In this document: in pieces, positions 8,593 to 18,436 of the stretch | How positions within the stretch are numbered: the stretch's first letter is position 1 | How the letters are laid out: the number at the start of each line of letters is the position of its first letter | From: Silicimonas algicola | Lineage (GTDB): Bacteria; Pseudomonadota; Alphaproteobacteria; Rhodobacterales; Rhodobacteraceae | Direction of reading: 5' to 3' | NCBI RefSeq assembly: GCF_003148765.1 | Contig: NZ_QGGV01000002.1 | Span: 124,001-188,000 of the forward strand | DNA length: 64,000 nucleotides | Notes under the pieces: model-generated | Databases searched by the model: none | What the model saw: the letters and a program-made list of their open reading frames with translations, nothing else | Told to the model about the DNA's origin: nothing | Translations under genes and position numbers: made by a program

Positions 8593-9894
8593 ATGCTGGA
8601 CGACAAGGACCGTATCTTCACGAATATCTACGGGATGCACGACCGCTCCCTCGCCGGCGCGAAGGCGCGCGGGCACTGGGACGGCACGGCCGGCATCCTT
8701 GCGAAGGGGCGCGACTGGATCGTCGACCAGATGAAGGCCAGCGGCCTGCGCGGTCGCGGCGGCGCGGGCTTTCCGACGGGTCTGAAATGGTCCTTCATGC
8801 CCAAGGAAAGCGACGGTCGGCCCAGCTATCTGGTCGTCAACGCCGACGAGTCCGAGCCGGGCACCTGCAAGGACCGCGAGATCATGCGCCATGATCCGCA
8901 CACGCTGATCGAAGGTTGCCTGATTGCGTCCTTCGCGATGGGGGCGCACGCCTGCTACATCTACATCCGCGGCGAATACATCCGCGAGCGCGAGACGCTT
9001 CAGCGCGCCATCGACGAGTGCTACGACGACGGACTTCTGGGCGCGAATGCCGCAGGCTCGGGCTGGGATTTCGATCTCTACCTGCACCACGGCGCGGGCG
9101 CCTATATCTGCGGCGAGGAAACGGCGCTTCTGGAAAGCCTCGAGGGCCGGAAGGGAATGCCGCGCATGAAGCCGCCGTTCCCCGCCGGAGCGGGACTTTA
9201 CGGCTGCCCGACGACGGTCAACAACGTCGAGTCGATCGCAGTTGCGCCGACGATCCTGCGGCGCGGGGCCGAGTGGTTCGCGGGCTTCGGGCGGCCGAAC
9301 AACGCCGGCACCAAGCTTTTCGCGATCTCGGGCCACGTCGAGAACCCCTGTGTCGTCGAGGAGGCCATGTCGATCAGCTTTCAGGAGCTGATCGAGAAGC
9401 ACTGTGGCGGCATCCGGGGCGGCTGGAAGAACCTCAAGGCCGTGATCCCTGGCGGATCGTCGGTGCCCTGCCTGCCGGGCAAGATCATGAAGGACGAGGC
9501 GATCATGGACTTCGACTGGCTGCGCGAGCAGAAGTCGGGTCTCGGAACCGCCGCCGTCATCGTGATGGACAACTCCACCGACATCATCAAGGCGATCTGG
9601 CGGCTGTCGAAATTCTACAAGCACGAAAGCTGCGGCCAGTGCACGCCCTGCCGCGAAGGCACCGGCTGGATGATGCGCGTCATGGACCGGCTGGTGCGCG
9701 GCGAGGCGGAGGTCGAGGAGATCGACATGCTTCTCGACGTCACGAAGCAGGTCGAGGGCCACACGATCTGCGCGCTCGGCGATGCGGCCGCCTGGCCGAT
9801 CCAGGGGCTCGTCCGTCACTTCCGGGGCGAGATCGAGGACCGCATCAAGGCGACGCAGGCCGGGCGGATCAGCGCGGCGGTCGCGGCGGAGTAA
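8593..9894 (+). CDS. nuoF: NADH-quinone oxidoreductase subunit F
   Basis: The 51-kDa flavoprotein, 433 aa, where NADH is oxidised. It binds FMN, NADH and cluster N3. The Gly-rich nucleotide loop [11 protein letters not shown] is at 53-63, [15 protein letters not shown] follows in the middle, and the cluster ligands are Cys347, Cys350, Cys353 ([11 protein letters not shown]) and Cys393 (HTICALGD). Length is normal. The stop overlaps closely with a GTG start for an EF-hand gene. Confidence 0.97.
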   Translation: MLDDKDRIFTNIYGMHDRSLAGAKARGHWDGTAGILAKGRDWIVDQMKASGLRGRGGAGFPTGLKWSFMPKESDGRPSYLVVNADESEPGTCKDREIMRHDPHTLIEGCLIASFAMGAHACYIYIRGEYIRERETLQRAIDECYDDGLLGANAAGSGWDFDLYLHHGAGAYICGEETALLESLEGRKGMPRMKPPFPAGAGLYGCPTTVNNVESIAVAPTILRRGAEWFAGFGRPNNAGTKLFAISGHVENPCVVEEAMSISFQELIEKHCGGIRGGWKNLKAVIPGGSSVPCLPGKIMKDEAIMDFDWLREQKSGLGTAAVIVMDNSTDIIKAIWRLSKFYKHESCGQCTPCREGTGWMMRVMDRLVRGEAEVEEIDMLLDVTKQVEGHTICALGDAAAWPIQGLVRHFRGEIEDRIKATQAGRISAAVAAE

Positions 9895-9895
9895 C

Positions 9896-10294
9896 GTGAC
9901 GTTGTCTCAGACGACGTGCGCGGCGGCGGCGATCTTGAGCCTCGGGCTTTTCGTTTCTGCCGCTCCCGCTCTCGCGGACTGCCGGAGCCTTATCTCGGAC
10001 CGCTTTGACACGCTCGATCTGAATGGGTCCGGCAGCCTCGATCGCTCGGAGTGGTTTGCGGACCTGTTGGACACGAGGTCAGGAGCCGGACCCGAAACAG
10101 GCAGCGTGGGCCCCATGGCAAATATCGTTGGCCTCGCACTATACGATGCGGACGCCAACGGTCGCGTGACAGAAGATGAACTGCCCGAGGAGTGGGCGAT
10201 TCTAGGAGATTCTCCAACAAGCGGCCCAATCGAGCGGGAGACCTATGTAGAGGCGCTCACGGGGATTTGCGAGGCGCCGCAGTCGCGCCACTGA
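9896..10294 (+). CDS. Exported EF-hand calcium-binding protein
   Basis: 132 aa from a GTG codon 1 nt after the nuoF stop; TTG 9902 is the alternative. A signal peptide (residues 1-28, ending APALA) is followed by two EF-hand loops: D41, N43, S45, S47, D49, E52 (DLNGSGSLDRSE) and D84, D86, N88, R90, T92, E95 (DADANGRVTEDE). Cys29 and Cys125 may pair. It is therefore probably a small periplasmic calcium-binding protein. The tight spacing suggests translation coupled to nuoF. Its 3' end and the ~100 bp after it are less GC-rich than the nuo genes, which may hint at later acquisition. Confidence 0.75.
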   Translation: MTLSQTTCAAAAILSLGLFVSAAPALADCRSLISDRFDTLDLNGSGSLDRSEWFADLLDTRSGAGPETGSVGPMANIVGLALYDADANGRVTEDELPEEWAILGDSPTSGPIERETYVEALTGICEAPQSRH

Positions 10295-10393
10295 GAGCGG
10301 CGGTTCGCTAATTTTCGAGTGAGGCGTCCGATGCGAAGCGACGCCCAAACGCCTGTCATGGGATAGCGCTGGCTTACGTCCTACATCTGTCGA

Positions 10394-10765
10394 ATGAATG
10401 CAGTTCTACTCGTCACGCTCTACGCGCTCGCGCCGCCGCTTCTGCTCTGGCGCTACTACCGGCTGGCCGGTCATGGGGCGTGGTGGGACTTCGCGCTTGC
10501 CGCGAACGTCGCGCTCAACGCGGTGGCGGCGGGGCATTTTGCTTGGGACGAGGCGGCGAAGATCGAGCCGGGGCACTGGGCCTACGGCTGGGGAGAGAGG
10601 CTTGGGCCGACGGCGTTGGTGCTGACGCTTCTGATGGCGCTGATCCTCGCCCTGAAACCGTGGCCGAGAGCCGCCGTACCCCGTCGCGCGACCCGGCGTC
10701 GGAAGGCTGGCGCGGCGCGGCGCGAGCCCGTAGTCTCGGCCGGAAACAAGGGTGACGCGGAATGA
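10394..10765 (+). CDS. Small membrane protein, unknown function
   Basis: A 123-aa protein with an N-terminal helix (2-20), a second hydrophobic segment (about 30-48), a third (about 74-90) and a very basic tail containing RRATRRRKAG. The tail is likely cytosolic. The stop overlaps the next start (ATGA), so it is coupled to the DUF3291 gene. No family recognised. Codon use is like its neighbours. Confidence 0.65.
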   Translation: MNAVLLVTLYALAPPLLLWRYYRLAGHGAWWDFALAANVALNAVAAGHFAWDEAAKIEPGHWAYGWGERLGPTALVLTLLMALILALKPWPRAAVPRRATRRRKAGAARREPVVSAGNKGDAE

Positions 10766-11250
10766 CGGACAGACATCTCGCTGAATTGAACGTCGGACGC
10801 CTCGTCGCTCCCACGGGCGATCCCCGCGTGGCGGACTTCATGGCGAATCTCGACCGGGTGAACGGGCTCGGCAAGCGGATGCCGGGGTTCGTGTGGATGA
10901 TGGAGGGTTCGGGCGAGCCGGGCACCGGAAACACCGAGACCAAGATCGACGGCGATCCGCAGTACGTGTCGAACCTGACGGTCTGGGAAAGCGTCGAGAC
11001 GCTGGAAGCCTTTGTCTTCAAGACCATCCACAAGCAGTTCTACGACCGGCGTCAGGAATGGTTCGAGATCCTGGGCGAGCAGCACTTCGTCATGTGGTGG
11101 GTGCCGGAGGGTCACCGTCCCACGCTGGAGGAAGCGCTCGAGCGGCTGGAGCGGCGGAAGGTCCAGGGCGACAGCGACGAGGCCTTCGGGTGGTCCTGGC
11201 TGAGGGAACAGGGTCTCATGCGCACGCAAGGCTGCGTCGCTGCGGAATAG
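10762..11250 (+). CDS. DUF3291 domain protein
   Basis: A 162-aa cytosolic protein matching the DUF3291 pattern: LAELNVGRLVAP at the start, NLDRVNGLGKRMPGFVWM, then LTVWESVETLEAFVFKT and QHFVMWWVPEGHRPTLEEALERL. The family has a dimeric alpha-beta barrel (monooxygenase-like) look and an unknown role. It lies in the nuoF-nuoG gap, which in this cluster holds five or six small extra genes. Confidence 0.8.
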   Translation: MTDRHLAELNVGRLVAPTGDPRVADFMANLDRVNGLGKRMPGFVWMMEGSGEPGTGNTETKIDGDPQYVSNLTVWESVETLEAFVFKTIHKQFYDRRQEWFEILGEQHFVMWWVPEGHRPTLEEALERLERRKVQGDSDEAFGWSWLREQGLMRTQGCVAAE

Positions 11251-11281
11251 CGGGCTGGGCAGGACGCCCGGCCGGACCCTC

Positions 11282-11593
11282 TCAGACGTTCACGTTCTTC
11301 GGCGGAATTGCCTGTGCCTTTGCATCGTCGGGACGGGACTTGGCCGCGTCCATCGAGCCCTTCGCGGCCTGCGACGCCGCCTGCATCGCATCTTGGGCCA
11401 GACTCTCGGAGCGCGGGATCAATGCGGCGCACTGGCGTAGCATCCTCGACTGGAATTGCGCCATGGCCTGCGACCGGAAGGGCGCCGGAGGCGTGTCGAA
11501 CTGGCTTCTCCAGCCGCCGCAAGAGGAACACAACGACCGGGAAAGCTGCGCAGATTCCCGCAAGGCGTTGCGAAGCGGGACGAACGTCGGCAC
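11282..11593 (-). CDS. Hypothetical protein on the opposite strand
   Basis: A 103-aa frame from a GTG start, with high GC at third codon positions as in true genes here. The N-terminal half has a CSSCGGW motif. The C-terminal half is an Ala/Gln/Met-rich amphipathic helix (LAQDAMQAASQAAKGSMDAA), faintly phasin-like. It is antisense to the nuo direction and divergent from the lipoprotein gene at 11631. The ribosome site is weak (AGAAG) and the true start is uncertain. It is the best coding candidate in the 380 bp between the DUF3291 and lipoprotein genes. Confidence 0.5.
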   Translation of the reverse strand: MPTFVPLRNALRESAQLSRSLCSSCGGWRSQFDTPPAPFRSQAMAQFQSRMLRQCAALIPRSESLAQDAMQAASQAAKGSMDAAKSRPDDAKAQAIPPKNVNV

Positions 11594-11630
11594 ATTGCTG
11601 CGACTTCTGGACGGGTGAAGGGCACGACGA

Positions 11631-11978
11631 ATGCGTTTGTCGAAGGTGGCGATCCTCTGTTGCGCGGTGCTGATGCTGCCGGGCTGCGGCGTGGTGCGCG
11701 GATGGTTCAATGGAAGCGGTGTCGCTGCGGATGCCTTGCCGTACCGCGCGCGGTTGGCAAAGGGCGACGACGCGCGCGACCTGCGCATCTCGGTCAACGC
11801 GCCCGGTGCCACCGTCGACATGGTGCGGGAGTCCGTCCGCTTCGAGGCGACGCGCTATTGCCTGGAAACCTTCGGCGGATCGGACGCGGCCTGGGTCACC
11901 GACCCCGCCACCGGGGACTGGTCCGCCACCCGGGACGGCGACGCCCTGGTGTTCGCCGCCCGCTGCACGGCGCGCTGA
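11631..11978 (+). CDS. Small lipoprotein, unknown function
   Basis: A 115-aa protein with a lipoprotein signal peptide: MRLSKVAIL, a hydrophobic core and the lipobox LPGC, giving Cys19 as the lipidated residue. The mature part includes RDLRISVNAPGATVDMVRESVRFEATRYCL and a late Cys in AARCTAR, so it probably forms one disulfide in the periplasm. GAAGGG lies 8 nt before the ATG. No family recognised. Confidence 0.75.
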   Translation: MRLSKVAILCCAVLMLPGCGVVRGWFNGSGVAADALPYRARLAKGDDARDLRISVNAPGATVDMVRESVRFEATRYCLETFGGSDAAWVTDPATGDWSATRDGDALVFAARCTAR

Positions 11979-12194
11979 GGTGACATCCGGCGGCGTGAAC
12001 TGACGAAACAATTGTCATATCTCTTGCGATCCGGAAGTCTCTGAAATCACGGGACAAGTCTTCCTTTATCCACACGTCTCCGCGAGGATCCGCCGTTTTG
12101 CGTGACCCGGCCTCCCCAAGAGGCGGATGCCGGATTATATCTCGCTCAGCCGAACGGGTTGCGGGACCCCCGGCGGAAGGAGAGTTGAAGACCC

Positions 12195-12593
12195 ATGTAT
12201 CGTACCCTGATTGCCTGTGCGTTCATCGCGACCAGCACCTCGGCCGAGGCGCTGGCGCCTTTGCACAAGGATCCGACCGTCCTCAACGGCTTCTACGCCA
12301 TCGGCCTGGCGGACGAGGTGAGGAAGAACTGCGACTCGATTCAGCCGCGGCTGATCCGCGCCTACAGCTACCTTCGCGCCCTGCAGCAGTACGCCAAGGA
12401 TCAGGGCTATTCCGACGCCCAGATCGATGAACTGAAGGACAACAAGGCCGAGAAGGAAAAGCTGCGCACACGGATTCGTGCGGACCTTGCGGCACGGGGC
12501 GCGAGCCCGAAATCCCCCGAAGGCTATTGCACTGTCGGCCTCGAAGAAATAGCCAAGGGCAGCGCCGCGGGGAAGCTCCTGCGGGCGAGGTAA
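12195..12593 (+). CDS. DUF5333 domain exported protein
   Basis: A 132-aa protein with a signal peptide (MYRTLIACAFIATSTSAEA) and a helical mature domain with two conserved cysteines (VRKNCDSIQPR and GYCTVGLEEI). It resembles DUF5333 proteins found just ahead of nuoG in Rhodobacteraceae. AAGGAGAG at 12178-12185 is a strong ribosome site at good distance. The 216 bp before it contain a weak inverted repeat (TGACGAAACAATTGTCA, 12000-12016) that might be a regulatory site. Confidence 0.75.
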   Translation: MYRTLIACAFIATSTSAEALAPLHKDPTVLNGFYAIGLADEVRKNCDSIQPRLIRAYSYLRALQQYAKDQGYSDAQIDELKDNKAEKEKLRTRIRADLAARGASPKSPEGYCTVGLEEIAKGSAAGKLLRAR

Positions 12594-12638
12594 GGGCCGC
12601 CCGGACAGTGGCGGCGGCATCCCGAGGGACCCGAGGCC

Positions 12639-14657
12639 ATGTCCGACCTGAAGAAGCTCATCATCGACGGAATCGAGATCGAGGTCGACCCCGCGCTGAC
12701 CCTGATCCAGGCGGCCGAGCAGGCGGGTATCGAGATCCCCCGCTTCTGCTATCACGAGCGTCTGTCGATCGCGGGCAACTGCCGGATGTGCCTTGTCGAG
12801 GTCGTGGGCGGACCGCCGAAGCCCACTGCGTCCTGTGCCATGCAGGTCAAGGACTTGCGTCCCGGTCCTGAAGGCCAGCCGCCTGTCGTGAAGACGAATT
12901 CTCCCATGGTGAAGAAGGCCCGCGAAGGGGTGATGGAGTTTCTGCTCATCAACCACCCCCTCGATTGCCCGATCTGCGACCAGGGCGGGGAATGCGACCT
13001 TCAGGACCAGGCGATGGCCTATGGCGTCGACTTCTCGCGCTACCGCGAGCCGAAGCGTGCCGTCGACAACATGAACCTAGGGCCGCTGGTGGCCACGCAG
13101 ATGACGCGCTGCATCTCCTGCACGCGCTGCGTGCGCTTCATCACCGAGGTCGCAGGGATGCCCGAGTTGGGGCAGACGGGGCGCGGCGAGGACGCCGAGA
13201 TCACGTCCTATCTGGACCAGACGCTCGATTCCGAGTTGCAGGGCAACATCATTGACCTTTGCCCTGTCGGCGCGCTGACGTCGAAGCCCTATGCCTATAC
13301 CGCGCGCCCCTGGGAACTTCGCAAGACCGAGTCCATCGACGTGATGGACGCCCTCGGCTCGAACATCCGCATCGACGTGAAGGGGCGCGAGGTCATGCGC
13401 ATCCTGCCCCGCAACAACGACGGCGTGAACGAGGAATGGCTGTCCGACCGCTCGCGCTTCGCCTGGGACGGGCTGCGCCGCCAGCGGCTTGACCGGCCGT
13501 ACATCCGCGAGAACGGCAAGCTGCGTCCGGCGACCTGGCCCGAGGCACTTTCCGCTGCCGCCGCCGCCATGAAGGGCGGCAAGGTCGCGGGCCTCGTCGG
13601 TGATCTGGCCCCGGTCGAGGCGGTCTATGCGCTGAAGCAACTCGTCGAAGGGCAGGGCGGGTCGGTCGAGTGCCGCACCGACGGCGCCAAGCTGCCCGCC
13701 GGCAACCGCTCGGCCTACGTCGGCACGGCCGCGATCGAGGATATCGACCGCGCCAAGTCGATCCTGCTGATCGGAACCAACCCGCGCGACGAAGCGCCGG
13801 TTCTGAACGCGCGCATCCGCAAGGCCTGGCTGGCCGGGGCGAAAGTGACGCTCGTCGGCAAGCCTGTGGACCTGAGCTATCCTTACAGCCACGTCGGCAC
13901 CGGGCGCGAAGCGCTGGCCAAGCTCGCCGACGAGGACCACAACGACCATCAGGACATCGCCAGCATCGTGATCGTGGGGCAGGGCGCACTGACGCTCGAC
14001 GGCGGCAAGGGCGTTCTTGCGGACGCGATGCGCGTCGCCGACAAGGCTGGCGCGAAATTCCTGGTCCTGCATTCCGCCGCGTCGCGCGTGGGCGCGCTGG
14101 ACGTGGGCGCGGTTTCCGCGGGCGGCGTGCAGGGCGCGCTCGATGGGGCGACGGCGGTCTACTCGCTCGGCGCCGACGAGGTCGAGATCCCGGCGGGCCC
14201 GACGGTGATCTATCAGGGCAGCCACGGCGACAGGGGCGCGCACCGCGCCGACATCATCCTGCCGGCAGCCGCCTGGACCGAGGAGAACGGCCTTTTCGTC
14301 AACACGGAAGGCCGCCCGCAACTGGCCCTTCGCGCGAACTTCCCGCCGGGCGAGGCGAAGGAGAACTGGGCGATCCTGCGCGCCCTTTCGGCGGAGATGG
14401 GCGCCACGCTGCCCTTCGACAACCTGGCGCAGCTTCGCCAGGCACTCCTGAAGGACGTGCCGCACCTGCGCTTCGTCGACAGCGTGCCCGCGAACGAGTG
14501 GAAGCCGGTCGAGGCCGAGGGCGCGGGTCACGGCGATTTCGGCCTGTCCGTCGAGGCGCATTACCTGACGAACCCGGTCCTGCGCGCGGCGCCCCTCATG
14601 GGCGAGTTGCAGGGCATGATGCGGACCCGGACGGCGGGCAAGCTGGCTGCCGAATAG
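12639..14657 (+). CDS. nuoG: NADH-quinone oxidoreductase subunit G
   Basis: The 75-kDa subunit, 672 aa, carrying the chain of iron-sulfur clusters between NuoF and NuoB. The N-terminal [2Fe-2S] ligands are Cys37, Cys48, Cys51 and Cys66. The His-ligated [4Fe-4S] motif is H106, C110, C113, C119 ([15 protein letters not shown]). The second [4Fe-4S] group is [11 protein letters not shown] plus DLCPVGAL. The C-terminal molybdopterin-oxidoreductase-like domain has lost catalytic function across the family. Length is typical of alphaproteobacteria. Confidence 0.97.
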   Translation: MSDLKKLIIDGIEIEVDPALTLIQAAEQAGIEIPRFCYHERLSIAGNCRMCLVEVVGGPPKPTASCAMQVKDLRPGPEGQPPVVKTNSPMVKKAREGVMEFLLINHPLDCPICDQGGECDLQDQAMAYGVDFSRYREPKRAVDNMNLGPLVATQMTRCISCTRCVRFITEVAGMPELGQTGRGEDAEITSYLDQTLDSELQGNIIDLCPVGALTSKPYAYTARPWELRKTESIDVMDALGSNIRIDVKGREVMRILPRNNDGVNEEWLSDRSRFAWDGLRRQRLDRPYIRENGKLRPATWPEALSAAAAAMKGGKVAGLVGDLAPVEAVYALKQLVEGQGGSVECRTDGAKLPAGNRSAYVGTAAIEDIDRAKSILLIGTNPRDEAPVLNARIRKAWLAGAKVTLVGKPVDLSYPYSHVGTGREALAKLADEDHNDHQDIASIVIVGQGALTLDGGKGVLADAMRVADKAGAKFLVLHSAASRVGALDVGAVSAGGVQGALDGATAVYSLGADEVEIPAGPTVIYQGSHGDRGAHRADIILPAAAWTEENGLFVNTEGRPQLALRANFPPGEAKENWAILRALSAEMGATLPFDNLAQLRQALLKDVPHLRFVDSVPANEWKPVEAEGAGHGDFGLSVEAHYLTNPVLRAAPLMGELQGMMRTRTAGKLAAE

Positions 14658-14719
14658 GGGCCTAATTGGTTAACGCGCAGCGGTCGGGGCTGGCGCTCGC
14701 GGCGAAGATAATGTTTAGA

Positions 14720-14744
14720 AGGGGCGGGCAAAAAACCGGCCCCT
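14720..14744 (+). other. Stem-loop in the nuoG-nuoH gap
   Basis: AGGGGC (14720-14725) pairs with GCCCCT (14739-14744), with further GG/CC pairing inside and an A-rich loop. It sits in the 109-bp gap between nuoG and nuoH, the largest gap between two adjacent nuo genes. There is no T-run, so RNA processing or partial attenuation is likelier than full termination. Inference only. Confidence 0.35.
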
Positions 14745-14766
14745 GTACTATGGGACAAGAGGACTC

Positions 14767-15804
14767 ATGGCCGATTTCCTGACGACGCCTCTCGGCATCC
14801 TCGTCATCATCGTGGCACAGGTGCTGCTGGTCGTCGCGTTCGTGATGATCAGCCTGCTGTTCCTGGTCTACGGTGACCGCAAGATCTGGGCGGCGGTGCA
14901 GATGCGGCGCGGCCCGAACGTCGTCGGTCCCTGGGGCATCCTGCAATCGGTCGCGGACGCGCTGAAGTACGTCGTGAAGGAGGTCGTGATCCCGTCGGGA
15001 GCGGACCGCTTCGTGTTCCTTCTGGCGCCGCTTCTGTCCTTCGTTCTGGCGATGATCGCCTGGGCCGTGATCCCGTTCTCGGACACCTGGGTCCTTGCCA
15101 ACCTCAACGTCGCGATCCTCTATGTCTTCGCCGTGTCCTCGCTCGAGGTTTATGGCGTGATCATGGGCGGTTGGGCGTCGAACTCGAAGTATCCGTTCCT
15201 GGGATCCCTTCGTTCCGCCGCGCAGATGATCTCCTACGAGGTCTCGATCGGCCTCATCATCGTCGGCATCATCATCTCGACCGGCTCGATGAACTTCGGC
15301 GACATCGTGCGCGCGCAGGACGGCGGCTGGGGCCTCTTCTCGTGGTACTGGCTGCCGCACTTCCCGATGGTGTTCCTGTTCTTCATCTCGGCGCTGGCCG
15401 AGACGAACCGGCCGCCCTTCGACCTGCCGGAAGCTGAGTCCGAGCTCGTCGCGGGGTATCAGGTGGAATACTCGTCAACGCCGTTCCTTCTGTTCATGGC
15501 GGGCGAGTACATCGCGATCTTCCTGATGTGCGCGCTGACCACGCTGCTGTTCTTCGGCGGCTGGCTGTCGCCCATCCCCGGCCTGCCCGACGGCGCGCTG
15601 TGGATGGTGCTGAAGATGGCGTTCTTCTTCTTCGTCTTCGCCATGGTGAAGGCGATCGTGCCCCGCTACCGCTACGACCAGCTCATGCGGATCGGCTGGA
15701 AGGTGTTCCTCCCGCTGTCGCTGGCTTGGGTCGTGCTTGTGGCGTTCCTGGCCCGCTACGAGGTGCTTGGCGGCGCCTGGGCCCGCTGGACCGTGGGAGT
15801 CTGA
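14767..15804 (+). CDS. nuoH: NADH-quinone oxidoreductase subunit H
   Basis: Membrane subunit, 345 aa with eight or more helices, joining the membrane arm to the peripheral arm and lining the quinone tunnel. Signature blocks: [20 protein letters not shown] near the N-terminus and the cytosolic loop [20 protein letters not shown]. The start follows CAAGAGGACTC. The nuoI start comes 2 nt after its stop. Confidence 0.97.
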   Translation: MADFLTTPLGILVIIVAQVLLVVAFVMISLLFLVYGDRKIWAAVQMRRGPNVVGPWGILQSVADALKYVVKEVVIPSGADRFVFLLAPLLSFVLAMIAWAVIPFSDTWVLANLNVAILYVFAVSSLEVYGVIMGGWASNSKYPFLGSLRSAAQMISYEVSIGLIIVGIIISTGSMNFGDIVRAQDGGWGLFSWYWLPHFPMVFLFFISALAETNRPPFDLPEAESELVAGYQVEYSSTPFLLFMAGEYIAIFLMCALTTLLFFGGWLSPIPGLPDGALWMVLKMAFFFFVFAMVKAIVPRYRYDQLMRIGWKVFLPLSLAWVVLVAFLARYEVLGGAWARWTVGV

Positions 15805-15806
15805 CA

Positions 15807-16301
15807 ATGGCGAACATCGACTGGAACAGGGCGACGCGCTACTTCCTTCTGACCGACGTGCTCAAGGGCTTCGGTCTGGGGCTGAAGTATTTCTTCGGCC
15901 CGAAGGCGACGCTGAACTACCCGCACGAAAAGGGGCCGCTATCCCCGCGTTTCCGGGGTGAGCATGCGCTCCGCCGCTATCCGAACGGCGAGGAACGCTG
16001 CATCGCCTGCAAGCTCTGCGAGGCGATCTGCCCGGCGCAGGCCATCACCATCGACGCGGAACCCCGCGAGGACGGATCGCGACGCACGACGCGCTATGAC
16101 ATCGACATGACGAAGTGCATCTACTGCGGCTTCTGCCAGGAGGCCTGTCCGGTCGATGCCATCGTCGAGGGTCCGAACTTCGAATTCTCGACCGAGACGC
16201 GGGAGGAGCTGTTCTACGACAAGGCCAAGCTGCTCGCCAACGGCGACAGGTGGGAAGCCGAGATCGCCCGCAACCTCGAAATCGACGCGCCGTACAGATG
16301 A
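15807..16301 (+). CDS. nuoI: NADH-quinone oxidoreductase subunit I
   Basis: A 164-aa ferredoxin-like subunit with two [4Fe-4S] clusters (N6a and N6b). The ligands are C65, C68, C71, C75 ([12 protein letters not shown]) and C104, C107, C110, C114 ([12 protein letters not shown]). An N-terminal amphipathic helix ([18 protein letters not shown]) sits on the membrane. The stop overlaps the ATG of the next gene (ATGA). Confidence 0.97.
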   Translation: MANIDWNRATRYFLLTDVLKGFGLGLKYFFGPKATLNYPHEKGPLSPRFRGEHALRRYPNGEERCIACKLCEAICPAQAITIDAEPREDGSRRTTRYDIDMTKCIYCGFCQEACPVDAIVEGPNFEFSTETREELFYDKAKLLANGDRWEAEIARNLEIDAPYR

Positions 16302-16705
16302 CCGATCAGCAGAACCCCTTCGAAGCGATGATGCGCATGAGCCAGGAGTGGGCCAAGGCGGTCAATCCGGCGCTTGAATCCTTTACGCCCAAGGGGTTCG
16401 AGGCGCTTTGGCCGACGATGCCCAAGGACATGATGGAAACCGTCATGGGCAAGACCTTCAATCCCGAAGGCCTGGACGCCAAGACGAAGCTTCTGCTGAC
16501 CCTGGGCGCGCTGACGATCCTCGGCGCCCAGGCCGAGGCGCAGATCCGGCTGACGGTCCGGCACGCGCTGGAGGCGGGGGCCACGAAACAGGAAATCGCC
16601 GAGACCATCGCCCTTGTCGGCGTCTTCGGGGGCGTCCCCGCGATGTCGAAGGCGATGGAGCTCGCAAGCTCGGTCATGGAGACCGGGCCGGAGGACGACG
16701 CATGA
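16298..16705 (+). CDS. Carboxymuconolactone decarboxylase-like protein in the nuo operon
   Basis: A 135-aa helical protein of the CMD/AhpD superfamily: [56 protein letters not shown]. The CxxC redox pair of AhpD is missing, so peroxidase activity is not expected and the role is unknown. It overlaps nuoI by 4 nt and nuoJ by 4 nt, so it is firmly part of the operon and coupled to both. It could be a soluble accessory protein. Confidence 0.8.
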   Translation: MTDQQNPFEAMMRMSQEWAKAVNPALESFTPKGFEALWPTMPKDMMETVMGKTFNPEGLDAKTKLLLTLGALTILGAQAEAQIRLTVRHALEAGATKQEIAETIALVGVFGGVPAMSKAMELASSVMETGPEDDA

Positions 16706-17316
16706 CGCCACAGGTCTTCGCCTTCTATCTCTTCGCGATCGCCTGTGTGGGCGGCGGGCTGTTCACCGTGATCGCGCGAAACCCGGTCCATTCGGTGCTG
16801 TGGCTGATCCTGGCCTTTCTCTCGGCCGCGGGGCTTTTCGTCCTGCTCGGGGCCGAGTTCGTGGCGATGCTGCTGGTCATCGTCTACGTCGGCGCCGTCG
16901 CGGTGCTGTTCCTTTTCGTGGTGATGATGCTGGACGTGGATTTTGCCGAGCTGAAGGCCGAGATGGCCAAGTACATGCCGCTCGCACTTCTGATCGGCGT
17001 CGTGATCCTGATGCAGCTGGCGCTGGCTTTCGGCGTGTGGACCACAGCCGAGGGGGTCACGATGGCCGTGGCGCCCGATGCGATCATCGGGGTGGGTCGG
17101 CACAACACCGATGTCCTCGGGCGCGTTCTCTACGACCAGTATTTCCTGCTGTTCCAGCTCGCCGGCCTGATCCTTCTCGTGGCTATGGTCGGCGCGATCG
17201 TCTTGACCCTGCGGCACCGCGACTGGGTCAAGCGGCAGGACGTGCTGCAACAGATGTATCGTGATCCGGCCAAGGCGATGGTCCTCAAGGACGTGAAGTC
17301 GGGACAGGGGCTCTGA
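16702..17316 (+). CDS. nuoJ: NADH-quinone oxidoreductase subunit J
   Basis: A 204-aa membrane subunit with five predicted helices. Helix 3 contains the family block [21 protein letters not shown], which holds the pi-bulge region important for coupling. An acidic loop follows ([16 protein letters not shown]). The end, [22 protein letters not shown], is typical of Rhodobacteraceae. The ATG overlaps the preceding stop. Confidence 0.96.
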   Translation: MTPQVFAFYLFAIACVGGGLFTVIARNPVHSVLWLILAFLSAAGLFVLLGAEFVAMLLVIVYVGAVAVLFLFVVMMLDVDFAELKAEMAKYMPLALLIGVVILMQLALAFGVWTTAEGVTMAVAPDAIIGVGRHNTDVLGRVLYDQYFLLFQLAGLILLVAMVGAIVLTLRHRDWVKRQDVLQQMYRDPAKAMVLKDVKSGQGL

Positions 17317-17317
17317 C

Positions 17318-18130
17318 ATGGCGAAGCGCGGCGTATTCGGAACTTTGGGCGGGCTGTTCAAGCTGGCGATCTGGGCCCTCGCGGCCGTTGTCGTCCTTGC
17401 GCTGTGGCTGAACTGGTCGAAGGACGAGGTGGTCGAGACCGAGACGGCCGCGACCGAGACCTCCGCCGACACGCTGCCTGCGCGGGCCGAGCAGACGCCG
17501 GAAAGCGTTGCCGCCGAGGAAAGTGCGACCCCGGTCCCGGCCGAGGCCGAGACGGGCGGAGCCGCCATACCGGAGGGCACCGGCCTGGCCGAGACGCCCG
17601 CCGATGCAGGAGCCGCCGCCACGGCTGAATCTCCCGACGACACGCCACCGCCGTCGCTGGAAGCGCCGGCCGCAGAGGCAATGCGCAGCGCCGTCGAGGG
17701 CGCCGTCGATACCGCGAACCGCTCGCTGACCGAAGCCCAGGGCAGCGGAACGTCCTCTGGCGCCGCCGCCGAGATACTCCCCGCTCCCGTTCTCGAGGAA
17801 GAGGACATGGTGAAGATCCCGGTCCCCGAGCCGATGACCGTGATCGACGTCGTGACGGATCCCGCAGTCTATGCCTTCGTCGAGGCGCGGCCGGTCGAGA
17901 ACGGCATCGACCTGACGACCACACAGACCGTGGACGGCGAGACGACCTTCGTGCGCCGCCGCGTCATCTGCGATCCGCTGTCGACCGCCGTGATCGGCGA
18001 GGCGGTGGCGGTCGAAGCTCTGCCGGGTGCGCCGGACGGCGTCGACACGACACCTGCCGAGGATGGCAGCACCGACGCGGCGCTGGCGTCCTTCGCCTGC
18101 GGGCTCGACCTTGAAGAGACGGGACAATGA
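17318..18130 (+). CDS. Membrane-anchored protein between nuoJ and nuoK
   Basis: A 270-aa protein. A basic start (MAKRGVF) and a single helix at about 13-32 anchor it in the membrane. A long Ala/Glu/Thr/Pro-rich linker (about 38-155) precedes a compact C-terminal domain (about 165-265) with [37 protein letters not shown] and a late Cys ([11 protein letters not shown]). The two cysteines could pair in the periplasm. It starts 1 nt after nuoJ and overlaps nuoK by 4 nt. I do not recognise the family. The layout, one helix plus linker plus domain, is like the paralogue after nuoE. Confidence 0.75.
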   Translation: MAKRGVFGTLGGLFKLAIWALAAVVVLALWLNWSKDEVVETETAATETSADTLPARAEQTPESVAAEESATPVPAEAETGGAAIPEGTGLAETPADAGAAATAESPDDTPPPSLEAPAAEAMRSAVEGAVDTANRSLTEAQGSGTSSGAAAEILPAPVLEEEDMVKIPVPEPMTVIDVVTDPAVYAFVEARPVENGIDLTTTQTVDGETTFVRRRVICDPLSTAVIGEAVAVEALPGAPDGVDTTPAEDGSTDAALASFACGLDLEETGQ

Positions 18131-18432
18131 TCGGACTGGAACACTACCTCACCGTCGCGGCGGCGCTCTTCGTCATCGGGATCTTCGGCATCTTCCTGAA
18201 CCGGAAGAACGTCATCATTCTTCTGATGTCGATCGAACTGATGCTGCTGGCGGTGAACATCAACCTCGTCGCCTTCTCGGCCTACCTCCACGACATCACG
18301 GGGCAGGTCTTCACGCTCTTCGTCCTGACGGTGGCCGCCGCCGAAGCCGCCATCGGGCTTGCGATCCTCGTCTGCTTCTTCCGCAACCGCGGCACAATCG
18401 ACGTCGAAGACGTCAACGTGATGAAGGGCTGA
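18127..18432 (+). CDS. nuoK: NADH-quinone oxidoreductase subunit K
   Basis: A 101-aa membrane subunit with three helices, homologous to MrpC. The two conserved membrane glutamates used in proton transfer are present ([12 protein letters not shown] and [11 protein letters not shown]). It is translationally coupled to the upstream gene and followed 4 nt later by nuoL. Confidence 0.97.
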   Translation: MIGLEHYLTVAAALFVIGIFGIFLNRKNVIILLMSIELMLLAVNINLVAFSAYLHDITGQVFTLFVLTVAAAEAAIGLAILVCFFRNRGTIDVEDVNVMKG

Positions 18433-18436
18433 GAAC

